This document shows positions 54,650-64,000 of a DNA stretch of 64,000 nucleotides, piece by piece. Both the position numbers and the translations under genes were made by a program. The stretch is from Candidula unifasciata. Taxonomy: Eukaryota > Mollusca > Gastropoda > Stylommatophora > Geomitridae. The stretch covers positions 124,001 to 188,000 of the forward strand of contig CAJHNH020004713.1 in the NCBI GenBank assembly GCA_905116865.2, in the 5' to 3' direction. Under the pieces are notes generated by a model. It was not told the origin of the DNA and did no database searches. It was given only the letters and a program-made list of their open reading frames with translations. Numbering within the stretch: position 1 is the first letter of the stretch; every line of letters starts with the position of its first letter.

Positions 54650-56140
54650 TTCAGTCAGCTCACAGCGTTAATGGAAGGAATAGTTTCATTACCTTACTCT
54701 ATAGTGTTTAGCAACAGAAGTTTCTTTAAGCTCTTTTATTTATTGCACGCTAGGAACAGTTTTCCAATGTCAGAGTCCACAAAATGTGTAGCTGGAGGGA
54801 CAGTAATATAAAGAATAATGTCATATTTCTTGCCGAAGTAGAAATGAAAAAAAAAAGAAATGGGTCACATGAATTTTACTTCTATTCATACTGAGTTTTA
54901 TGGCGTAAAAACCACACTGAACTTCAGGAATGAAAGCAGAAATGCTTGCAGAGTGCTTCCTGGCACTTGGGCAAAAATAAGAATAGCTCTCTGATCGACA
55001 GCAGATGGAAAAATAAGACTGGACGACTTGAAGAAACCTGAAAGATGGATAGTAGAAAAGGAAATGTAAATGACATGGGATACCATAGACATTAACCCTA
55101 TCGTCCCGAAAAGGTAAATCTAGTCACTTCCAGTTATGACGTAGCCGGTAAATGCTGATATATTGCCATTTTTTCAGTTACCTGTTTTCGAAAAATGTAG
55201 TTTCATTGAATCTTTGTGCATCCTGTGTAGTATTTAGGAGGCCCGGATGAAAATAAATTAACTGAATATAAGATTTAAAGGGGTTTCCTTGTGAATCCTT
55301 AAGCCTTTTTTTTAAAAGCCAGGGTCACTTAAAATGTTCCCAAAAGCCTCAGTGATAGAGATCAAGGGTCATGGCATGCCTCACCCGACAAATATTTGTT
55401 TTAGGTCCGGGAAATGTATTCCATTTAATGCTTTCCCTCTGCTCTTGTTTTAATTGTATATTTTGAAATGAAAATGTTAAAAATATAAATACATTTTAGA
55501 ACAATTTATTAACGAACTATGTCAAATTTTGTTGTTGTTGAAATTCTCACAGCATCATGGCCCTTTTTTTTTTTAAGCATTTGCTGAGTGAAAAGGTTAA
55601 AGCAGCAGATCAGCAGCAATGGAGATCATCACATGTGTATGCCTTAAATGTCAGCAACAGCTTTAAGAGTATACAGATATAGATAAAAACTACAAATGAA
55701 AAGCTTCATAAATTAGATTCACTGTGGTTTAGAAGCCCACCAAAACAAACTTTCTAGACAACTAGTTGTTTGTAATGATGCATTTTTCGACTATAGTGAA
55801 ATACTATAGTGTTGAAATCTTAACACTTGATCGTGTGCTAAATTTTTTTATTACTTTTTAGGCCATGTTTACCGGACAGTAATAGACATTTCATAATAAA
55901 ACTCAGTTGGAATTTTTAACAGATTGCAGATGAGTTTATAGTCTGTCTTAATATCTATGATGCTTACAATCCTCTAAAAGAGAAATGTTAGTCAACTGTT
56001 TCATACCTTGGACTCTTGATGTTTTAAACTGTTTTTTATTTTAAACTTAAGCTGCCAGTTTTGTCATTGGGTGTTCAGTGCATATTTTAGATTAACTGGA
56101 TTCAGTATATTGCATTTGAATGGAGGCAGGTTCTTTATTA
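54650..56140. other. Downstream stretch, mostly unassigned
   Basis: A possible TTAA-bounded element at 55092-55600 (ttaaccctatcgtcccg ... gaaaaggttaa) would fit a piggyBac-type MITE, but the inverted repeat is very short. Confidence 0.25.
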
Positions 56141-56144
56141 ATAT

Positions 56145-56265
56145 CTTACCTCAGATGACGTCACAGGACAGTCCAATATTTTAGAGGGTGGAAAGACTGG
56201 GTTTCCTGGCTTTCTGATGCTTTTAATGACCCCAAAACATATAAAACTGGCCCTGTGTATAAGCA
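56145..56265 (-). repeat. Inverted copy of the 21110-21235 dispersed repeat
   Basis: tgacgtcacaggacagtcca, tgggtttcctggctttctga and aatgaccccaaaacatataa match the reverse of 21110-21235. Confidence 0.8.
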
Positions 56266-56734
56266 GCATGAATGGATGATTCATTATAAGTCTGATGTTT
56301 CATTACTTTGTGTCACTTCAAAACGCTGAAAACTTTGAGCTACATACTGTTGGTTGACACAAATTTGTCTGCTTTACGTGTGCGTAGTGTGCCTGAGGTT
56401 GGCAGGCTGTTTTCAAGAATGTGGCCTTTTGCCTCCATTGTTAATTTGCGAACTCATGCATGATTTGTCTCAGGGACATGAATACTGTAGAAAAATATTG
56501 GCCACCTCATTGCAAATGCTGACAGGAATAAATGAATGAATGAGTCAGTCAATCAAGAATTGACATTCTTGCATTTGACGCATTTTTTCACGTAGTACGC
56601 CAAGTACCGAAAATTAGGTTAAGCGGCAGATTATGAAATTACCGTAAAAGCAGGACAGCAGTCTTGTAGAGTTAAACAGAGGCAGAGGGGGGGCCACCCA
56701 GCTATCAGATACTGTGACAGATATACTCTAGGCT

Positions 56735-58175
56735 TAAACTCAATATAGAGGTTTCAAATACTGGGACAGATAAACTTTTGGTTTACACTCCATATAGAGG
56801 TTTCAAATACTGTGACAGATATACTTTAGGTTTACACTGCATGTAGAGGTTTTTGATACTGTGACAGATATACTTAAGGTTTACACTGCATGTAGAGGTT
56901 TTTAATACTGTGACAGATATACTTTAGGTTTACACTGCATGTAGAGGTTTTTAATACTGTGACAGATATACTTTAGGTTTACACTGCATGTAGAGGTTTT
57001 TAATACTGTGACCGATATACTTTAGGTTTACACTGCATGTAGAGGTTTTTGATACTGTGACAGATATACGTTAGGTTTACACTGCATGTAGAGGTTTTTA
57101 ATACTGTGACAGATATACGTTAGGTTTACACTGCATGTAGAGGTTTTTAATACTGTGACAGATATACGTTAGGTTTACACTGCATGTAGAGGTTTTTAAT
57201 ACTGTGACAGATATACGTTAGGTTTACACTGCATGTAGAGGTTTTTAATACTGTGACGGATATACTTTAGGTTTACACTGCATGTAGAGGTTTTTGATAC
57301 TGTGACAGATATACTTTAGGTTTACACTGCATGTAGAGATTTTTAATACTGTGACAGATATACTTTAGGTTTACACTGCATGTAGAGGTTTTTAATACTG
57401 TGACAGATATACTTTAGGTTTACACTGCATGTAGAGGTTTTTAATACTGTGACAGATATACTTTAGGTTTACACTGCATGTAGAGGTTTTTGATACTGTG
57501 ACAGATATACGTTAGGTTTACACTACTTTAGGTTTTTTGATACTGCATGTAGAGGTTTACACTGCATGTTTTTTAATACTGTGACAGATATACTTTAGGT
57601 TTACACTGCATGTAGAGGTTTTAAATACTGTGACAGATATACGTTAGGTTTACACTGCATGTAGAGGTTTTTGATACTGTGACAGATATACTTTAGGTTT
57701 ACACTGCATGTAGAGGTTTTTAATACTGTGACATACGTTAGGTTTACACTGCATGTAGAGATTTCAAATACTGTGACAGATATACTTTAGGTTTACACTG
57801 CTTGTAGAGGTTTTTAATACTGTGACAGATATACTTTAGGTTTACACTGCATGTAGAGGTTTTTGATACTGTGACAGATATACTTTAGGTTTACACTGCA
57901 TGTAGAGGTTTCAAATACTGTGACAGATATACTTTAGGTTTACACTGCATGTAGAGGTTTTTAATACTGTGACAGATATACTTTAGGTTTACACTGCATG
58001 TAGAGGTTTTTAATACTGTGACAGATATACTTTAGGTTTACACTGCATGTAGAGGTTTTTAATACTGTGACAGGTATACTTTAGGTTTACACTGCATATA
58101 GAGGTTTCAAATACTTTGTCAGATATACTTTAGGTTCACACAACATATAGAGATTTCAAATACTGTGACAGGTAA
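56735..58175 (+). repeat. Minisatellite, 49-bp unit, about 29 copies
   Basis: Unit tactgtgacagatatacttt aggtttacactgcatgtaga ggtttttaa. Variants tttcaaata and acgttagg occur in blocks; a rearranged unit lies at 57515-57575. Confidence 0.97.
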
Positions 58176-58774
58176 ACGCTGACGGCATACACAAGGTGTA
58201 TACTCCAGACAGGGCACATTTCAGATACTATGACTGTATACTCTTGATTGTACATATCTTCTTTGATATCTTTTTTTTTTGTTCATGCGGGAAAGCCTGC
58301 TGTTTTTGTTTAAAATTTGCTTGCGTTGAATTGACTGCATTTGTGTGTTTAAACTGATTGCATTTATGGAGTTTACTCCGCAGATTATTGCAGAATTGTC
58401 TGCTATACTTGTGTCTCAGGGAGGTCACGATATTTTCCTCATCACTTCATTGCTTAATTTTTTTTACACCATGATGTTGGTGTCGTAGGTGTGTGTAACT
58501 GCCGTCTGCATTGTGCAATTGCTGATGATCAACATAATGTTGTCTCATACATGTGGCGTCAATATATGGTATCCGCTTGCTGTAAATTTGTTGTTATGTT
58601 TTCTTGTGTCAGACGTATATGATCCCCTGGCTTTCTGTAATGTACTTTTCTATTTTTTTTTTTTTCATTTAGAAATCACTGCGAGTGTTTATTTCCAGTA
58701 CGTACAGTTCAAGACAGCCATCTTATCTAATTGTTTTTGTGATTAGATTTTTTAATGTATTGACGTGTCTTATT

Positions 58775-58950
58775 TTGCCTAAGAGGTGAAGAACCAACAG
58801 TCTGCATGCAGATAAGGTAAATCTTTAATGTGGATATGCACACACAACTCAAGTTCTGGAGCAAGACCAAAGTCCAGAAATGGATGAACCATCAGAACTT
58901 AACACCAGAGATTACAGCTGTGCAATTCTAAGAAGAAGAATAAGAAGACT
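58775..58950 (+). mobile_element. Family-B repeat, 3' two thirds
   Basis: gtgaagaaccaacagtctgc, caagttctggagcaagacca and caattctaagaagaagaata. Confidence 0.78.
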
Positions 58951-59029
58951 TGTCATGTGTAGAATGTTTTTTCATGTTAGTTTTGTAAGTATGGATTTCA
59001 GTCTGTATGAAGTTGATTGATTTGTATGT

Positions 59030-60098
59030 AGGGGTTGTGTACAAGATTGATTTGTCTCTAGGGGTTGGTACAAGATTGATTTGTCTGTAGGGGTTGTGTA
59101 CAAGATTGATTTGTCTGTAGGGGTTGTGTACAAGATTGATTTGTCTGTAGGGGTTGTGCACAAGATTGATTTGTCTGTAGGGGTTGTGTACAGGATTGAT
59201 TTGTCATTTGTGTACAAGATTGATTTGTCTGTATGGGGTTGTGTACAAGATTGATTTGTCTGTAGGGGTTGTGCACAGATTGATTTTTCTGTAGGGGTTG
59301 TGTACAAGATTGATTTGTCATTTGTGAACAAGATTGATTTGTCTGTATGGGGTTGTGTACAAGATTGATTTGTCTCTAGGGGTTGGTACAAGATTGATTT
59401 GTCTGTAGGGGTTGTGTACAAGATTGATTTGTCTGTAGGGGTTGTGTACAAGATTGATTTGTCTGTAGGGGTTGTGCACAAGATTGATTTGTCTGTAGGG
59501 GTTGTGTTCAGGATTGATTTGTCATTTGTGTACAAGATTAATTTGTCTGTAGGGGATGTGTACAAGATTGATTTGTCTGTAGGGGTTGTGTACAAGATTG
59601 ATTTTTCTGTAGGGGTTGTGTACAAGATTGATTGTCATTTGTGTACAAGATCGATTTGTCTGTATGGGGTTGTGTACAAGATTGATTTGTCTGTAGGGGT
59701 TGTGTACAAGATTGATTTGTCATTTGTGTACAAGATTGATTTGTCTGTATGGGGTTGTGTACAAGATTGATTTGTCTGTAGGGGTTGTGTACAAGATCGA
59801 TTTGTATGTAGGGGTTGTGTACAAGATTAATTTGTATGTAGGGGTTGCGTACAAGATCGATTTGTATGTAGGGGTTGCGTACAAGATTGATTTGTATGTA
59901 GGGGTTGCATACAAGATTGATTTGTAAGTAGGGGCTGTGTAAAAGATTGATTTGTAAGTAGGGGTTGTGTGCAAGATTGATTTGTATGTAGGGGTTGTGT
60001 ACAAGATTGATTTGTATGTAGGGGTTGTGTACAAGATTGATTTGTATGTAGGGGTCGTGTGCAAGATTGATTTGTCTGTAGGGGTTGTGTACAAGGTG
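59030..60098 (+). repeat. Minisatellite, 30-bp unit, about 35 copies, with higher-order structure
   Basis: Unit gtacaagattgatttgtctg taggggttgt. The proximal part (to about 59790) has gtctgtagggg and interspersed catttgtgtacaag units at irregular spacing; the distal part has gtatgtagggg. Frames on both strands are artefacts. Confidence 0.97.
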
Positions 60099-60099
60099 G

Positions 60100-62930
60100 G
60101 CTAAAATTAAACTGGTCCTGATTATTGCATGTGCGTGAAAAGCATTTTAGCAGGTGTGCAACACAGCAGCTGTAATGTAGCAAGCATACTCCTCGGGTTA
60201 TCAGAAATAATTGCTGTAGACTTTAGAACTGTAACTACCATTCTATTTCGTCCTGCCCCCCACCCCCTTTTATGAAATACTGCTTGAAGGTTTAACCACT
60301 CTAAGATTTAAAAAGCTCACTTTGCTTGGCAGCCAAAAGGGTACATACTCAGTTTAGCCTCTAGGGAAGTTGTAATTGGGGCACCCATAACTGTTACACC
60401 AGCCTGGTGTCACCTGCAGCCCTGTGTGAGTGAGAATCTCTGTAAGTTGGGGATACTACCTGTCCGACATGTATTTGGTTACTTATTGGACAGTTTCCTC
60501 ACCGCTGACATGACTGTGTCAGCATGGGATCGCTTTTCCCTGTAAGCCTCAGAGACCGACCGCCCATATACACAATAGCTCACTTCTGATTGGTCGACCT
60601 TGAGTCATCCAATCTTGGCACAAGGTGACGGGGGTGTTCTCCAATGTCGTTGAAATTGCATGGTCTATATTTCAGCATGCCAGCACTTTTAACACTACAA
60701 AAACATGGAGAAACTGGGTCTTACACACAACCCCTACCTAGAAAGTGCTGCAACCTATGTCACAAGCATTCTCTTTCTCTGAAGAAAAACGTAAATGCAA
60801 GACAAGCCAGAAAGCAAAGAACAGAGCGACATACCCATAATTCTTGTGAAAGTAGACCAGTCCAAAAAAAGTTATGACTAGAACGTGACCTACTTTCTCT
60901 GGGGAGACCCAACGTCAAACTAAATAGCATGCTTTGTAGTGTTGTTTGTTGCTGCTGTTAAATAAGCATTGACTTGTCCTGTTACCGCTTGCTTGTGTGC
61001 AGTTTAATGTTTATGTCTGTCTGGGCTGAGCTTGTCCTAATGCAGCGTACTGTGTGTTACTATGTATGCTATTGGCTTGTCTTCGTAAACTGTGTTTCAT
61101 TGATACCAAAAATGAATGGTTTCTGCAAGTTTGTTAGTGTGTTGTTTTGTTGGTTTTCCTAAAGAAACAAACCCGCTGTGAAGCATAGATTTTTTATTGT
61201 ATATAATATCATCAGGTTATCATTTGCTTCATCATATTTGGCCTCAGGTTCTTAAATTTATTATGCTTTTTGTGCCCACACTAATGAATGTTATCTGTTC
61301 TTGCTTAATAAGCATGTATTTTGGTAGCTAATCATTTCACTACCCATCATTCATTGTAATATTGCTTTTATACTTTTGATGATGATTTTTCTTTTTTAAA
61401 TAATTTTTTATGTGTGTTTTATATGTTTTATTTGAAGATACTGCATTTTAACTCACATATTTTATATTACAAAACAATATTGAAAATATTTACCATTTTA
61501 ATTTTATCCGTACTTTCTTGGGGAAAATGGGTTCTGTAAAAGTGCATTGATACATTTTCTGTTCATTTTGATATTGGAGTTTTGATTATTGTGAACAGTG
61601 ATACCTCATTTCTTTTCAAGGTATGAATGTTGTGATTCTGTGTGTATTTGTTTAATAGTCACACAATCATGCAGGAGTAAATGTGGCTGCTTTGTTGTCT
61701 TGGTGTTAATACAATGGTAAACTCTTCGTGGTGCATTATTGCAGTTGGTTGCAGCTGCAAAACACATCTGGTTGGTTTCTGGGAAGCTTCTTAAACTCTT
61801 TCAGTCCCAGTTTGGCCAACAATCACTATGAAATGTCACAGGCGCATGGCTTTCCCAGTGGCTAAATGCAAGTGGCCAGGTTTCCTTAGTTTGTCTGACC
61901 AAAAAAGTGGAAAAATAGGTTAGAAAGCACATTTTACGGTGGCTTTTACAGATCAGTTACACATCACATATTGCTCATGGTCCAGTGAGTTAAGGTAGAG
62001 CAAAGGGTACTCATGACTACTAGTTTTCATCCAAGAAACTTGTGGCAAGGTTAAGTGGTTTGTACATTGTCTTGATATTACCACCAAGCTCCTGCTTGGC
62101 ATCAGGGGTCACAGTGACTGTTTGATTCCAAGACACTTGTAGCACAAGTGTTTTTCTTTTCACTTTTCTGGGTTTTTCCAGAGCTCCTGTAAAGTGTTTT
62201 GGGTGACCAGGTAAGTCCTCCCTCCTTTTCACACTCAGGTGTACAGAAATAGATTTCAGTAAATGAGCTTTTCAGTCAGTATATTTTCTTATTGTCACCA
62301 GTTGTACATCATGACACTGCATGGAATTTATGAGTCACACGACCAGTTGTCTAACATTTGATCATATGCACATTGTCCTCAAGTAGTAATTAAACATGAC
62401 ACAGACTAATGCTAGAAAGAATTGCTTTATTTGTTTAGTTACTTTCTGTGTGTGGGTTACAGGACCTACTGGTTGTAAGGTGGGGCGGGGGCAGGGGGAT
62501 AAGAAAAGACTCATTGACATTCAATAACAGGTGGGTGAACTAGTTGCTAGAAAGTTGGAACTGGGATTACCTGACAATTTATTCTCATTTATGCAACTGT
62601 TTACCCCAGCAGCTAACCGTGTTCATTCACCCAGGTGGGTTCCAGGGCAACTGTTGTACAATTTCACACAATCCCCATGCCTGTGTTTGTTCTGTTCTGA
62701 GTTCTGTTACATGCCAGAGAGGCAATGTTTTATACAACACTTTCACATGTGACATTAGAAGGCAGCTGTCATATAGTTGGCATGATTTCATTGCCTTTCT
62801 CAGGTTTTGTTTTCAGCATTAGAGTGTAACATATAAAATAATGTTCAGGTAAAGATTGGTGTGGGTAAAGATTGGATTAGGAAATGTGGGTAGAGATAGG
62901 CTTGGGGGATGTGGATACAGATTGACTTGG
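60100..62930. other. Unassigned downstream sequence
   Basis: AT-rich; no exon recognised. The frame 60644-60877 is open without a domain. gattggtcgacc and gtcatccaatctt (CCAAT-like) occur near 60590-60615. A weak family-B head may lie at 62445-62510. Confidence 0.35.
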
Positions 62931-62949
62931 GGGATGTGAGGATGTTGTT

Positions 62950-63130
62950 TGCCTGCGAGCCTAGTAGTCTTGTGGTTGAGCATCCCCCCCGCACCCAAAA
63001 AAAAGAAGTTTTTTTTTCTCTCAATTTGCCCAGTCTAAAATGGGTTCTGGGAACTATTTTGGGAAGTAAAAGCAGCCAGTATGATAGTGAGCACTAAACT
63101 CACTGAGTGTTGATTGATGTTTTGAAATAT
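62950..63130 (+). mobile_element. SINE family A, diverged
   Basis: agcctagtagtcttgtggtt, gggaactattttgggaagta, aaagcagccagtatgatag and tgagtgttgattgatg. Confidence 0.55.
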
Positions 63131-63885
63131 GGAGGGCCTTTTCTTACTTCAAGGCCTAACTCAAATTGCATTGTGTTTGTCATGTGTCATTGACCTCGAA
63201 TGTGTTTCTGTACTCCTCCATGTTTTTCTTACCTATTTTATAGGATAAGCATTGATAGGTTTATAAGGGTTACGTATATTTATATGTATTTATTTGTATG
63301 TTCGTCTGGGTGAGAATAAGGCCACTTAACTTTCTTTCCAAGAAAGAATGTCGCTTACAGAAAACGAGTTGCTTTTTTCATATTGAAGAAATGTAAAATT
63401 GTTTTCTTAACGCTTTTTTTCTGGAACTGTTATTTGCAATATTAATATTGTCAGTGTTTCTTTTCTGCCATTGACCATGGTGACATAATGGTAAGAGTAT
63501 TTACCGAGAGCCTGGTCTGAATTGTGTGAGAACAAAAAATGCAAATATCACAGCATAACTGACGACCACAATGTAATGTACCAGCTGCCTATTTGTGGGT
63601 GAATACAGAAGAAAAAGACAGTATGCTTTCTTCTTATTATAACATCAAAGATGGCTATAATTCTATCAGTTATGTTCTTATCTAAAGAACTTTCGTATAG
63701 AATTTCCCTTTTACCTGTTATGATATCCATACGGACATTACCTGAGTTCTGACACCACACCTATAAAGACATCAGCTGTGATGTCACATGGTTGCAGCTC
63801 TTATCATATTACATTTTATGGTGTTAGTAATTGCTGTCAAGCAGAATTAGAACAGTTGAAGGCTACAACACCTTACCCATGCAAA
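63131..63885. other. Unassigned stretch
   Basis: Nothing recognised. Confidence 0.35.
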
Positions 63886-63889
63886 TTTG

Positions 63890-64000
63890 AGGGGGCTGCA
63901 TGGTCTCGAGGCATGGTGTCCGCCTCAAGCGCTAAAGGTTCCAGTTTTAATCCCTGGTAAGGGATGGGATTTTTTCACGTGGACTTGGACTTCTAGTAAT
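63890..64000 (+). mobile_element. SINE family C, cut by window end
   Basis: gctgcatggtctcgaggcat ggtgtccgcc, gctaaaggttccagttttaa and cacgtggacttggacttcta match 42570-42690. Confidence 0.88.

Noticed and set aside
55092..55600. piggyBac-type MITE bounded by TTAA
   Set aside because: Only about eight terminal bases agree (ttaaccctat / ttaacctttt) and no second copy was found, so it is left as a weak suggestion.
58972..60183. Open frames up to 217 aa with YTTPTDKSIL repeats
   Set aside because: A 30-bp unit is divisible by three, so the minisatellite stays open on both strands; no start context, domain or splicing supports a gene.

Overview
The window is animal nuclear DNA: spliced exons with GT-AG borders, introns of up to about 22 kb, and dense interspersed and tandem repeats. 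It holds one clear protein-coding gene, on the + strand from about 15.9 kb to 53.2 kb. The gene encodes a nuclear hormone receptor of the E78 type (NR1E, relative of Drosophila Eip78C). Eight coding exons (15955-16408, 38878-39002, 42090-42231, 45505-45713, 47517-47661, 50305-50468, 51487-51592, 52976-53244) join in frame to 1614 nt, which is 537 codons plus TAG. The protein has a Ser/Thr-rich N-terminus, a complete two-finger DNA-binding domain (about 172-240) and a complete ligand-binding domain ending in an AF-2-like helix. E78 is a receptor of protostomes. Together with the many tRNA-derived SINEs and minisatellites, this suggests a lophotrochozoan, most likely a mollusc (gastropod-like). 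The species cannot be named from this sequence.

Layout. 1-15.9 kb is upstream sequence: a possible LTR-like piece, a 580-bp (TG)n tract, LINE fragments, several SINE copies, and two minisatellites (23 bp and 37 bp units). A possible non-coding first exon ends at 9159. 16.4-38.9 kb is intron 1: SINEs, LINE remnants with reverse transcriptase and RNase H, two hAT-type elements with 8-bp target duplications (one carrying a nested SINE, the other a nested LINE end), and a four-unit 492-bp satellite. 39.0-53.0 kb holds the zinc-finger and ligand-domain exons, separated by introns with a 1.5-kb 31-bp-unit minisatellite, LINE debris, a short hAT MITE and a duplicated splice donor. 53.2-64 kb is the 3' UTR and downstream sequence, with three more minisatellites (40, 49 and 30 bp units).

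The repeats fall into a few recurring families. I label them A to F for this window only: A, a tRNA-derived SINE with A and B boxes; B, a roughly 290-bp element with a (GAA)n tail; C, D, E and F, further SINE-like families. Nothing suggests a second active gene. LINE reading frames are broken. Open frames across the minisatellites and microsatellites are by-products of the repeats.

Observations most worth following: the tail of exon 5 with its splice donor is copied twice into intron 5, and one copy keeps an intact donor; a family-B head has become a minisatellite; an unidentified repeat keeps the same reading frame in three copies; and a (TG)n tract abuts the last splice acceptor.
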